Shown here piece after piece: positions 32,969 through 43,747 of a DNA stretch of 64,000 bases; the first letter of the stretch is position 1; each line of letters opens with the position of its first letter. A program made the translations under genes and the position numbers. Source of the DNA: Phytophthora hibernalis (taxonomy: Eukaryota; Oomycota; Peronosporomycetes; Peronosporales; Peronosporaceae); contig JAAKBF010000159.1 in assembly GCA_012656075.1 (NCBI GenBank), positions 186,001 to 250,000 on the forward strand. Reading direction: 5' to 3'. The notes beneath the pieces are model-generated. The model was not told the origin of the DNA and made no database searches. It was given only the letters and a program-made list of their open reading frames with translations.

Positions 32969-32995
32969 TTATTCATTTTCCAATTGGCCTTCTCC
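32969..32995 (+). promoter_or_regulatory. Initiator-like element of secreted repeat protein copy 1
   Basis: TTATTCATTTTCCAATTGGC followed by CTTCTCC resembles the oomycete Inr. A related sequence precedes the paralogue on the minus strand (about 40060-40087). Confidence 0.55.
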
Positions 32996-33037
32996 AGTTA
33001 CAGTCACATCAACTCAAGCAAGTCCAACAATCAAAGT

Positions 33038-35442
33038 ATGCGTCTGTATCACGCTCTGCTCGTGACTGCGGTCGCACTGCTTGCTAGCAACGTCTCGGCT
33101 GGCGCTGTGGATTGCGCGATGACCCCGGCGACGTTGTCGAATCATCAAGTGGCTCCTCACCTAAGGACTCGTTCGACGGCTTCGACTCGTCCAACGACTC
33201 CCCGGTGCAGCAGGGCTCCACTACCTCATCGGACGTCGGTGCCAGCTCCAGTCAGGTGTATTCGTCCAGCGGCTCGTTACCTGAATCTCCTATTCAGGAC
33301 TCTCCCATTCAGGAGGGCTCCACCACTTCGTCGGATGTCGGTGCCAGCTCCAGCCAGGTGTCTTCGGCCAGTGGTTCCTCGCCTAAGGACTCGTTCGACG
33401 GCTTTGACTCGTCTAACGATTCCCCAGTGCAGCAGGGCTCCACCACCTCGTCGGACGTCGGTGCCAGCCAGGGCTCCGCGCCCAAGGATTCGTCGTTCGT
33501 CAGCGACTACGGCGGATCAACTGTTGAGTTCCCCGAGTACTCGAACCAGGACTCCACCACTGCCTCGGACGTTGGTGCCAGCCAGGTGTTCTCGGCGAGC
33601 GGTTCCTCTCCGGAATCCCCGACCCAGGACTCTCCGATTCAGAAGGGTTCCACCTCCTCGTCGGACGTCGGTGCCAGCCAGGGTTCCGCGCCGAAAGATT
33701 CCTCGTTCGTGAGCGACTACAGCGGATCCACTGTTGAGTTCCCCGAGTACTCGAACCAGGACTCCACCACTGCTTCGGACGTCGGTGCCAGCCAGGTGTC
33801 CTCTGCGAGCGGTTCCTCTCCGGAATCCCCGATCCAGGACACGCCCAGCCAGGACTCTCCGATCCAACAGGAATCTACGACTGACGCCCCGGTGACCCAG
33901 GACTCAACCGCTGCCTCTGCTGTCGATGCCAGCCAGGCTTCGGCTTCCAGCGATGACGACGTCAAGCAGGGTGTTGTGATTCCTGCCGGAACCGATGCAC
34001 CATTGAGCGATGATGCCTCACAGAAGACCGATGTTGCGGGTGAATCCGACATTAACTTCCAAACCACGCAGGCGCCGACCGTTACGACACCTGCTCCCGC
34101 TGCTACCACCGCTGCCCCCACGGCCGCCTCGAGCTCCAGTGGATCCAGCTCTACCAACTCCACCTCGACGGCTGCGACTACTTCAGCGGACAACTCGAAG
34201 CTCTGCGCCAAGACCCGCGTGCAGATCACCGAGGTCGATGTGGGTGCCGCCATCGATAGCAACGAGGACGAGGCTGGTCTCAAGGTCGTCGCTATCGCCG
34301 CGCTACCCTCGGGTGGATCTCGCATCGCCTTTCAGAGCGGCGACAGTGTCATCGTGCGCGAGCTCGACGCCAACGACAAGCTGGTGACCAGCAGCACCGC
34401 CGTCAAGGTGCCGCTCAACGACTTCGCCGACATCTACGCCGACAAGAACGGCTTCGTGATCCTGGGAACGAGAGACGCCGAGGGCGGAGGCACCCTCAAC
34501 TGCGGTAACCCGAGCAACCTCTGCGGCTCCGCACCCAGCCCAGCCGTGCCGTGCTACGACATGTACATGGTGCGCTACGATGGCACGAGTGAGAAGTGGG
34601 CCACGAAGCTGACGTCTTCCAGCGCGTCGCTGCCGCCCTACTCATCGTCCAAGACGGGAGCGGATGTATACATGATCTGGTGGTACGCGCACCACGGCCG
34701 CATCGCGTTCGACGGCACAAACTGGGCCGCGTACTTCGGTGCCGCCATCTCGACGTCCGAGGGCGGCTGCATCAACATCCACCAGGGCGATCGCATGAAG
34801 GTGGTGAACCCGTCGGGCTCCATCACGGCGGACGAGTCGTCGTTCGACTGGGGTTGCTCGCACTCGGCCTACGAGCGGATCACGTACGACAACCGCACGG
34901 ACAGCTACGCGACCATCTGTAAGACGGACAGCAACAACCGCATCATGCCTCCCCAGGACTGGGACACGACCATCTACCCGGTGGACCTGGCGGCCGCCAA
35001 CCTGGGTGACATCGTGCCGGACGCCGACCCGGCCAGCAAGAAGTACTGGGCCACGGTGAGCAACGGCGAGGGTGACAACGCCAAGGTGCACCTGATCCAT
35101 TTCGCCATGAATGCGGCGTCGGACAACGATATCACGCTGGGCGGCACGGACGCCAACGAGCGTGCGCCTCACCTTGCTCCCATCGGCAACGGTGGCATGC
35201 TGGCCATGTGGGAGGGTAGTTCTTCGGGCGGTGACCTTGTCGAAGGTGGTGGCCGTACGATCTACGCTCAGGTGCTGGACGCGAAGACGGGCAAGGCCGT
35301 CGGCGAGAAGGTGACGGTGGACAAGTCGGTAGTGGGCAACCGCTACCAGGCGCTGAAGACGTACCCGGACGGCAGTGTGGCGTACCTGTCGAAGGGCACG
35401 ACGGGCACATCGCTGCAGGTCGTGCGTTTCTTCGGCTGCTAA
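33038..35442 (+). pseudogene. Secreted repeat-linker protein, copy 1 (frameshift after signal peptide)
   Basis: ATG 33038 begins a signal peptide (MRLYHALLVTAVALLASNVS) nearly identical to those of the two paralogues. The mature part, however, is open in another frame from about 33112. A one-base change near 33112-33130 (AVDCAMTP versus DDPGDVVESSSG) separates them, and no splice pair of suitable phase was found. The mature part has a Ser/Thr-rich repeat linker (about 340 residues) and then the family domain of about 400 residues from LCAKTRVQITEVDVG to the terminal VRFFGC. The domain has repeated aromatic segments (IWWYAHHGRIAFDGTNWAAY, FDWGCSHSAYERITYD) that suggest a beta-propeller-like fold, which is inference. 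If the frameshift is a sequencing error, this is an active secreted protein of about 800 residues. Confidence 0.75.
33150..33960 (+). repeat. Coding repeats in the Ser/Thr-rich linker
   Basis: Imperfect units built on QGSTTSSDVGAS(SSQ), ASGSSPKDSFDGFDSSNDSP, SASGSSPESPIQDSP and DSSFVSDYGGSTVEFPEYSN recur several times in tandem. The equivalent linker in the minus-strand paralogue is about 150 residues, and in the third copy it is absent. Confidence 0.85.
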
Positions 35443-35695
35443 ACTGCAGGTCACAGCAAGATAGACGTGAGTGTATAAAGATTGTGTAGATGTCCATTCG
35501 CTCCAGGCTAAACAACCAAGGGCGACAAAGGTAGTTGACTCATAGGTACCTACTACATCGCTTGAAGTTAAAAGTGCATTTGACTACCTGGAAGATAAAA
35601 GCTCTTCAAAATGGCTACATCCACCTAAACTTCTTGTGGCATACACCACGTCGTTGAAGTTAGCGTCACTATCCAAACGCCGCCCAACTGCCGAA

Positions 35696-37051
35696 ATGTC
35701 CAAGGCTGTGTACGTGGCAGCGACTCGGCAGCACGTGGGCAAGACCAGTACATGTCTGGGTTTGCTGCAGGGGTTGACTGCGCGTCTGGACCGCATCGGT
35801 TTCCTCAAACCCGTGGGTCAGGAGAGCGTCACCGTCCAGGGCGGCTCCTTGAGGGTGGACAAAGATGTCGCCGTGGCGAAAGGTGATAATCATTTGCGGT
35901 TTTCGTAGCCGAGGTGTACTATTTCACAATTGTAGGTGGACTGTAACGTAATGATTACACTGTTTGATGTTTTAGAGGTGTTCAAGCTCGCAACGTGCGA
36001 CTACGCGGACATGTCTCCCGTGGTGATCATGCCTGGATATACCAAGCGCTTCCTGGACGGACATATTACTGTGGAGAGCCAATTGGACAAGATTCGGTCC
36101 AGTTTCAAGAAGATTACGGAGGCCAACGAGGTGGGTGGACTCTGGAGTGACGTCGGGTTCTTCTTGACACTGAAGTGTGTGGTTTTATGTTGTGTAGTTC
36201 ACTGTAGTTGAAGGCACGGGGCATACAGGAGTAGGCTCCATTGTAGACTGTAACAACGCTCGGATAGCTGCCGAACTGGGCGTGGATATGGTGCTGGTGG
36301 CGAACGGAGGACTGGGCTCGGCGTTCGACGATCTGGCCCTCAACTATTCCATGTGCAAGGCACACGGCGTGAAGATCCGCGGGGTTATTTTGAACAAAGT
36401 GCGGGAAGACCGAGTGGATATGCTGAGAGAGTACTTTCCCAAGGCCATGGAGCATTGGGGAGGAGATGTGCCGCTTATTGGCGTCGTGCCCAACTTGCCG
36501 GCGCTCTCGAATGCGAGCATGCTGGACTTTGAAGGACTATTCCAGACGACGATGCTGACGGAACGTTCGCGGCGCTTCCAGCAGTATGATAAGACCACGC
36601 TCGTGACGGCGGGGTTGCGGCGGTTTTTGGCCAAGTTGACTTCGCCCCAGTTTGAGAACACGCTGTTCGTCACACACATATCCCGGAACGACATCATACT
36701 GGGTTTCTTGTCCCACGCACAGAACTTCGAGCTCATGATGAAGAGGCCGTATGGTGGTGGGCTCATACTCACTGGCACACCGTCCGCTGACCACCCGGAG
36801 GAATACATTATGAACATCATCAAGAACGCGCAGGCCCCCGTGCTCTACGTGCCCACCACGACGTTCGCAGCCATGGAGAAAATCACGCATTTCACTGGTA
36901 AGGCCTTGAGTTTTCTTGTCGATCTGTGCTCTCGTCTTACCTCTGCTTGCTGGCTGTTGTAGCAAAATTCAACCCGACCGACGAACAGAAGGTGCACGCG
37001 TGTGGCGAACACTACGCGAACCACATCGACTTTGACGCCATTCTTTCATAG
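35696..37051 (+). CDS. BioD-like P-loop / DRTGG-domain protein, four exons
   Basis: Exons 35696-35882, 35976-36130, 36198-36897 and 36963-37051 join in frame to 376 residues. Introns are 93, 67 and 65 nt, with donors GTGATA, GTGGGT and GTAAGG, and acceptors TTTTAG, TGTAG and TTGTAG. An in-frame ATG at 35636 would add 20 residues. The N-terminus YVAATRQHVGKTSTCLG is a dethiobiotin-synthetase-type P-loop, followed by GFLKPVGQ and EGTGHTGVGSIVD. The C-terminal half (FVTHISRNDIILGFLSHAQN, GGLILTG, APVLYVPTTT) resembles the DRTGG domain found at the N-terminus of some phosphate acetyltransferases, but no acetyltransferase domain follows. It is probably a regulatory or nucleotide-binding protein; the substrate is unknown. 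Confidence 0.85.
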
Positions 37052-37339
37052 ATAGCCAACGGCACCATAGACGATGAGCAGTAGAGGAAAATTGACAAAC
37101 TTGACTTGGTTGCCAGGATTTCGGACAACTTCGCTGTCGCGAACGTAAAACACAATCCCCAGCAAAATGAAAAAGTCAAGTTCGGGTTGTTTAAATAATT
37201 TAGTGATTTTAGAGTTGAAACTTGAGTTTGTGAAAACAATTATGTCAGTTTTTATGACTAAAACAATATTTTAAAATTAAATACGGCGTACTTTTCTGTC
37301 AAGAGCATTTTTCTAGCGTAAATCAAAGTTCACAATTAG

Positions 37340-38196
37340 ATGGTCGACTCTACTGCTCTCGTGTCTACGCCGGCCGCTGTGGTCGTGCGTGGTGTGACCT
37401 TCGACCTGGACGACACACTATGGTGCGGCAAGGCCGTGATCCGCAAAGCGGGTGCCGCGTTCCACGCGTTCCTGGCGCAGGAGACGCCGCAGTTGGCCGA
37501 CACGTTCCCTCCCGCCGCTTTCGACGCGCTGCTCGTCGGTTTCCAGCGCGCGCTGCCGGACAAGGCGCACGACTACACGTTCCTCCGCAAACATACACTA
37601 CGTCACTGCGTAGAAGTGTGTGGTGCCCAAAATTTGCACCTCCAGGACCAAAACCAGCTCGAAGCGTTCGTGGACGCAGCGTTCCGAGCGTTTTGGTGCC
37701 CCGCAGCCAACCGGAGCTCTTCGACTGTGTCGAGCGCTTGTTCCGAGGTCTGGAGCTTGAAATCAAACGGACGGGAGATGAACTGGGCCCAGTTCTGGGA
37801 GTCATCACCAATGGCAACTGTGAAATGGACAACTTGCCCAAATATTTCCAAGACCACATGAGCTTCATGATCTCGGCGGAACTCGTGGGCACGGCTAAGC
37901 CCAGTGCAGCCATTTTTGATGCTGCGGTGGCCAAGTTCCCGCCCTCGTACAGTCGACAGCACCTTGTCCACGTGGGCGACCACTACGAGTGCGACGTGGA
38001 AGGAGCCAAACGCGCGGGTCTGCGCACCATTTGGGTGAACGCATTGTGGACGAAACCGGATGCGTTGACGCGATCGGAGTTGACACAGGAAGACGCAGAA
38101 CGCTATGCCGCGGCTGACGCTATTGTCAAGGAAGTGGGCGCTGTGCTGCTTGTGGTGGAACGCTGGAACACACTTGCTGCTTCACAAACGTCCTAA
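37340..38196 (+). pseudogene. HAD-superfamily hydrolase with one frameshift
   Basis: From ATG 37340 the frame carries HAD motif I (VTFDLDDTLWCGKAV). It runs to AAFRAFW near 37695 and then breaks. The rest is open in the neighbouring frame (RSQPELFDCVERLF onward) with motif II (GVITNGN), motif III lysine (GTAKPSAAIF) and motif IV (VGDHYECDVEGAKRAG), ending at 38196. The span of 857 nt is one base short of 286 codons. The break is at tgccccgcag, so one lost C would explain it. All catalytic motifs are present, so either a recent null allele or a homopolymer error is likely. It would act as a phosphatase or related hydrolase; substrate unknown. Confidence 0.8.
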
Positions 38197-38291
38197 GTAA
38201 GGAGATACCCATGTAACTTTTGACCCGTGCATTGATCACCACACATCTAAAGACACTACTCACTCACTTGTCTATCCGATTTTACAGCCAT

Positions 38292-40028
38292 TTAACAGCC
38301 GAAGAAGCGCACAACCTGCACAGATGTGTCCGTCGTGCCCTTCGACAGGTACGCCACACTGCCGTCCGGGTACGTCTTCAGCGCCTGGTAGCGGTTGCCC
38401 ACTACCGACTTGTCCACCGTCACCTTGCTGCTGATGCCCTTGCCCGTCTTCGCGTCCAGCACCTGAGCGTAGATCGTACGGCCACCACCTTCGACAAGGT
38501 CACCGCCCGAAGAACTACCCTCCCACATGGCCAGCATGCCACCGTTGCCGATGGGAGCAAGGTGAGGCGCACGCTCGTTGGCGTCCGTGCCGCCCAGCGT
38601 GATATCGTTGTCCGACGCCGCATTCATGGCGAAATGGATCAGGTGCACCTTGGCGTTGTCACCCTCGCCGTTGCTCACCGTGGCCCAGTACTTCTTGCTG
38701 GCCGGGTCGGCGTCCGGCACGATGTCACCCAGGTTGGCGGCCGCCAGGTCCACCGGGTAGATGGTCGTGTCCCAGTCCTGGGGAGGCATGATGCGGTTGT
38801 TGCTGTCCGTCTTACAGATGGTCGCGTAGCTGTCCGTGCGGTTGTCGTACGTGATCCGCTCGTAGGCCGAGTGCGAGCAACCCCAGTCGAACGACGACTC
38901 GTCCGCCGTGATGGAGCCCGACGGGTTCACCACCTTCATGCGATCGCCCTGGTGGATGTTGATGCAGCCGCCCTCGGACGTCGAGATGGCGGCACCGAAG
39001 TACGCGGCCCAGTTTGTGCCGTCGAACGCGATGCGGCCGTGGTGCGCGTACCACCAGATCATGTATACATCCGCTCCCGTCTTGGACGATGAGTAGGGCG
39101 GCAGCGACGCGCTGGAAGACGTCAGCTTCGTGGCCCACTTCTCACTCGTGCCATCGTAGCGCACCATGTACATGTCGTAGCACGGCACGGCTGGGCTGGG
39201 TGCGGAGCCGCAGAGGTTGCTCGGGTTACCGCAGTTGAGGGTGCCTCCGCCCTCGGCGTCTCTCGTTCCCAGGATCACGAAGCCGTTCTTGTCGGCGTAG
39301 ATGTCGGCGAAGTCGTTGAGCGGCACCTTGACGGCGGTGCTGCTGGTCACCAGCTTGTCGTTGGCGTCAAGTTCGCGCACGATGACGTTGTCGCCGCTTT
39401 GGAAGGCGATGCGCGATCCACCCGAGGGCAGTGCAGCGATAGCGACGACCTTGAGTGCAGCTTCATCCTCGTTATTCTCGACGGCGACACCCACGTCGAC
39501 CTCAGTGATCTGCACACGAGGTTTGGCGCAGAGCTTCGAGTTGTCCACCGAAGTAGTGGTAGCCGTCGAGGTGGAGTTGGTGGAGGTGGTAGGGGTCAAG
39601 CTAGAGCTGGATCCGCTGGAGCTCGAGTCGACCGTGGGGGCACGCGTAGTGGTGGTCGGCGCATCGGTCAAGGACACCGAAGGGTCAGCTTCACCGGCAG
39701 TCGCCTCCGATGAGGCAACGTCAGTGTTCTGCGAAGCGTCAACGCTGGACGGGGACGAACCGGAAGCAGAGTCAGCGACACTCTGCTTAGTTTCGTCATC
39801 GCCCGACGCGGAAGCCTGGCTGGCACCGACGTCCGAAGTGGCGGTCGAGTCTTGGGTCACCGGGGTGTCGATGCTCGAGCCACTGGAGGAGGCGTCGTTG
39901 GTGAAAGAAGAGGAGCCGGCGGCCTCCGGTGCATTTGTGACGATGGTGCACTTTTCGGCGGCGGCGAAACCATTGTTGCTCGCTAGGAGAGCGGCGGCAG
40001 TGGCGAGCAGGACGTGGTACAGACGCAT
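38292..40028 (-). CDS. Secreted repeat-linker protein, copy 2 (intact)
   Basis: A 578-residue protein read from ATG 40028. The open frame extends further upstream, but the signal peptide MRLYHVLLATAAALLASNNG marks the start. A Ser/Thr/Asp-rich linker of about 150 residues (DTPVTQDSTATSDVGASQAS and similar) precedes the C-terminal domain beginning LCAKPRVQITEVDVGVAVEN and ending VRFFGC. Over most of that domain protein and DNA are nearly identical to copy 1, even at third codon positions. No enzyme family is recognised. Several conserved cysteines and one or more NRT sequons fit an extracellular protein. It lies in inverted orientation to copy 1, with two unrelated genes between them. Confidence 0.85.
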   Translation of the reverse strand: MRLYHVLLATAAALLASNNGFAAAEKCTIVTNAPEAAGSSSFTNDASSSGSSIDTPVTQDSTATSDVGASQASASGDDETKQSVADSASGSSPSSVDASQNTDVASSEATAGEADPSVSLTDAPTTTTRAPTVDSSSSGSSSSLTPTTSTNSTSTATTTSVDNSKLCAKPRVQITEVDVGVAVENNEDEAALKVVAIAALPSGGSRIAFQSGDNVIVRELDANDKLVTSSTAVKVPLNDFADIYADKNGFVILGTRDAEGGGTLNCGNPSNLCGSAPSPAVPCYDMYMVRYDGTSEKWATKLTSSSASLPPYSSSKTGADVYMIWWYAHHGRIAFDGTNWAAYFGAAISTSEGGCINIHQGDRMKVVNPSGSITADESSFDWGCSHSAYERITYDNRTDSYATICKTDSNNRIMPPQDWDTTIYPVDLAAANLGDIVPDADPASKKYWATVSNGEGDNAKVHLIHFAMNAASDNDITLGGTDANERAPHLAPIGNGGMLAMWEGSSSGGDLVEGGGRTIYAQVLDAKTGKGISSKVTVDKSVVGNRYQALKTYPDGSVAYLSKGTTDTSVQVVRFFGC

Positions 40029-40074
40029 ACTTACTTGTTTCTTGGTGGCAGTCTTGCTTGAGTTGGAGAAGGCC

Positions 40075-40087
40075 AATTTGGATATGA
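40075..40087 (-). promoter_or_regulatory. Initiator-like element of secreted repeat protein copy 2
   Basis: Minus strand TCATATCCAAATT followed by GGCCTTCTCC parallels the element before copy 1, about 47-60 nt before the start codon. Confidence 0.5.
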
Positions 40088-40939
40088 GGAGGAAGGAAGG
40101 GAGGTGCATCAACCACTTCGATGAGCTCGTCGCTGGTGGTCGTGGCTCGATTACCATTTCTTGAGCACGGGTTCAGAGGTTCCAGATGTAGTGGTGGCGT
40201 ACCTCGAAACATCCATGCTGCTGCATTGAGCTGTGAGCTCTCTGTTGATCTTGAGGTGTCACCATACAGCGATCCAATTCCTTCGAATCATCTGCAAAGG
40301 CAAACGTCACGACAGATGATAAGCGTCACGTGCGTACGTGAACGTTGCACCGGTCGCCGATCACACTTTACAGGGAGAAGAGAGCCGCTCTCCGTGTGTT
40401 TTGTGTTTTGTTTGGCGCTTTTCGGTCTCTGTTCGAGCGGAGGTTGACTGTCACCCGTTGACACGAACCGCCTTCAAGTTTATTAAGCACAAAGTGTGTG
40501 GCTCGCCCTCATAGCGAGTCAACCGACATCCTGGGACGCTCGCAATCTCTGCAACTTGTGAAATACAGCACCACAGCAGAGCTCGACTGGTACATTTATG
40601 CAGCCGGCCTCAAGAAGTCCTCGACAATGACTGCCGACGTCGTTTCGCTGTTTGTGGATACGGGTGACAGATGCCCTCTTTGCTGACAGACGAATGCAAT
40701 TTTGCAAACGGATGCTTGCAAACTCTGATGGATCTGTCGAGCACATGTTTACCTTCGGACAGGAAAACGAATCAACGGGCGTGAGTTATTTTAATATACG
40801 TGTTGAGTCCAATTCAAACGATCCCGGTAAAGCCCCTCGAGCAAGTTATTAAGAGCCGCATGCATTGAATGGCTTTACGATTTATATAGCTCTGCTATCG
40901 CCAAAAAATATATGCTCGTCTTAACCAAAGCGTTGCAAG
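40088..40939. other. Intergenic region upstream of secreted repeat protein copy 2
   Basis: No supported gene. The short open frame at 40498-40686 has no recognisable content. Confidence 0.45.
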
Positions 40940-41119
40940 CAGGGATTGATAGTCAAATGGCATATTAATATGTTTGAATATTTTCAAATATTCGAATGAA
41001 TATTAATATTCATATTTGATCTGGTTCGCCCATATTAATATAAATACTCGAATGAGGTCGACGGGCGGAGGTCATATTAATATACTTGAATACAAATGAA
41101 TATGCTTGTCAAAAACAAA
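40940..41119. repeat. AT-rich dispersed repeat, uninterrupted copy
   Basis: About 180 bp starting CAGGGATTGATAGTC, full of CATATTAATATG-type palindromes and ending near TATGCTTGTCAAAAACAAA. The same sequence recurs at 59356-59918, where it is split by an insertion. No coding capacity. Confidence 0.9.
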
Positions 41120-41815
41120 CACAAACTGCACGCTTCAGGCCTCAAGCCTCAAGCAACGTTTAATTTATGGTTTCATGTCCATTGGTCTCGTTTCCGCTGC
41201 TGCTTCCACTTATTTTAGAAGAAGAAGCCGCAGCGATGCAATGTGCTCGAGTCCCAGAGCTCGAGGAGTGCGTCGAACAAAATGTACAGCAATGATGTTC
41301 GAAATGACGTGCGACTATCTGCTAGGTAAGATTTTGCATCTTATCCCTCAGTAATGCATGGTGCTGCCGGTAGATTCTCTCCGGGGTCGTATACGGGTCG
41401 GATCGTGTGTTTGGGTCGTGTATACGTTTAGGTCGTCATTGTCTGAGACCGTGGTTTTGGGTCGTCGATAATTATGCTCGCAGGGCAGTGCTAATGCAAT
41501 CGACACTTCAAGCTGCGAGGACATGTCAACGAATGTAATAGATGCTCAGACGCAGTGGTACAGAATGCAACCTCGACGTTGCAGGCACAACGAATCTGTT
41601 TTTTAAATACCCACTACTACAACGTAGTACAAAACTATCGTCCTTGAAACCAACCCCATTCCCCCAACAACTTCATCCATTTTTACCGCCAGGTCTTCCG
41701 CTTCTTATGCGTTGCTGGTGGCGATAGACCACCGTTCACAAACCAAGTTTCGCGTTGCACGAGAGTGAGTCATGGTAAGGCATAATACAGGGGACGGGGC
41801 CAGCTCGACCAGGCC
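41120..41815. other. Gene-free interval before the MULE relic
   Basis: No supported gene. It may include the 5' part of the MULE. Confidence 0.4.
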
Positions 41816-43460
41816 AAAGAAGAAGAAATGAAACTCGAAAACGAAGATCCAGCACATGAGGTTCCAGTACCACACGGGCGTGGGGTTCGAGTCGCAAGAT
41901 CGTTTTTGATGCAGAGTGTACCGAACCACCGAGTGCAAAGCACGCTTGGCGATTCGCCCAGAAATCGCCGGGTACAAGCTCATCAACACGCACACCTGCA
42001 TGCACACTACTTGCTCCGAGACCCAGATCCTCGACTGCATGATAGCAATGAAGCTTCGTGTGGACAGTCTCTCAATACTGGATTTGACGCGGTCAGTGCA
42101 TGAAGTGTGGCAGCAAGTGATTGAGGAGTTCTACCCAACGGATGAAGTGATTCGAAGAGGTTTGTCAGAAAAACAAGTCAAGAGACGGGTTTACAGTGTT
42201 AGGCAAAAGCAATATGGAGCCTACATCCTGGGGTGTATCGAGGGTTCCTCCTCTCTCGATGATCGAAGGTAAGAACCAAAGCATCTTCCAGTTTCATATG
42301 TCCAGGCCAAAGAGTGACCCTACCACCAAGCCCGACAGAATCATCAGCTGGGCACACCCCGAGCTCCGTCAGTTGCTCATGTACAACGGTGTGTCACTGT
42401 TCTTCGATGGTACATTTCGATGTGTACCCACCGAGTTCAAGCAGTGTATGGTGATGATGGTACATGACCAAGCTAGTGAGCTGTACGTTCCAGTCTACTT
42501 TGTGCTATGTAGCTCCAAAGCGAAGGACATGTACTTCAACATTCTTGAGTTGATCTTTAGAGATACATCGGAGAAGCTCAAGCCATGTGACGTCGTCTGC
42601 GACTTTGAGATGCCTTTGATACAAGCTATTGAGAAACAATTCCCGAATGCTGAAGTCATCGTATACCTGTTCCACTTTAAACAGGCAGTACGTAGACGCA
42701 TGAAAACCACGTATTGCATCCCGGACGCTGAAATCCGAATCGCAATGCAAAAGGTGGTACTCGAGGTACTTACTGTGATTGATCCCGAGTTGGTGCCGTG
42801 CCAAGGTATTCGGTGGGTGAAGCGGACAATCCGCCAACGATGTTATGCCGCTGCCATCCCGTACACCCATAAAATGGAAGCAGTTTTGGGGGTACTTCCG
42901 CTCTACCTGGATCGAACGCTACAACATCGAGTCATGAAATGTCTACGGGTTGGAGAACAGCCTTGTTGCCAGAACAAACAACCCGCTCGAGCGGTTCAAT
43001 CGCGAGCTAAACTGTGCGTTTCCACTCCCCACCCAAATGTTTCGACCTTCGTCAAGGTAGTACGAGGGATTTCCCAGGAGTTCGTGACCAAGCTGGCAAA
43101 CGTTGCTCAAGGGCGGCATAGGAAAGTAAACCGACACAACGCCAACAAAAGGAAGGGGTCACGTCAATCTGCTACTGGAACAACTGAAGCTAGTGCAGAT
43201 AGAATCGACCTCCCAAACCCAGTCGACTTTACCGAAACAGATGCAGCCACGGACTCTGACAGTGAAGATGAGATGGATGAGGGTGGCATTTCTTCCGACG
43301 TAGACAGCGCCTCAGAGGAAGAAGGTCATAAAGAAAGCGAGGATTCGAACAGCGACGCAGAAGTGGTACTCGACTTATCGAACGAACCTTGCGAGTACTG
43401 TGATGCGACAGACAATGCAGGAATAGATGGAGCTGTAGGTGACCAAACGGCGGTTGTCTA
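41816..43460 (+). pseudogene. Mutator-like (MULE) transposase relic
   Basis: The N-terminal part (41828-42272) has a FLYWCH-like zinc-finger pattern (ECKARLAIRPEIAGYKLINT, THTCMHTTCSE) and a helical region. The MULE core follows from about 42270: LFFDGTFRCVPTEFKQCMVM (first aspartate), PCDVVCDFEMPLIQAIEKQF and VYLFHFKQAVRRRM. Frames change near 42262 and again across about 42935-43060, where the typical NPLERFNRELN segment is readable only in another frame. The C-terminus is acidic. At least two frameshifts make it non-autonomous. It starts the repeat-rich half of the window. Confidence 0.8.
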
Positions 43461-43686
43461 GACATGATCATCGGCAGCTAAGAGATGAGGATGCAGACCA
43501 GAGGCATCGACTTTGTGGTAGGGGCTAGATGTAGTGGGTGTTTCGGACACTGCGAACTAGGGTCTCCTGATATCTTAGTACACGTTGACTCGTATTTTTA
43601 ATCGAGCTTTGCGTTCTCCGTGAAATGCAGCACGGAGGTTGCATTTGTTTTGAGATCTGAGAAGGTGTATTGGATACCTCGTGTAG

Positions 43687-43747
43687 AGTAGAATCGTAAA
43701 ATAACATTGTTTTTTTGCATAAAACAATGTTATTTTACGATTCTACT
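43687..43747. repeat. Perfect inverted repeat, 27-bp arms, 7-nt loop
   Basis: AGTAGAATCGTAAAATAACA plus TTGTTTT is followed, after TTTGCAT, by its exact reverse complement. It lies about 230 bp downstream of the MULE relic. Confidence 0.93.

Noticed and set aside
32984..33712. 242-codon plus frame with Arg/Pro/Thr-rich composition
   Set aside because: Only its first part is meaningful, as the signal peptide from 33038. The rest is the out-of-frame reading of the Ser/Thr linker.
34642..35454. Long minus-strand open frame (270 codons) opposite the secreted domain gene, repeated opposite copies 2 and 3
   Set aside because: It is the antisense shadow of a GC-biased coding sequence; its repetition merely reflects the near identity of the three sense copies.
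41705..42040. Minus-strand frame opposite the MULE N-terminus
   Set aside because: The sense strand carries the FLYWCH-like and MULE pattern, so this is a shadow.
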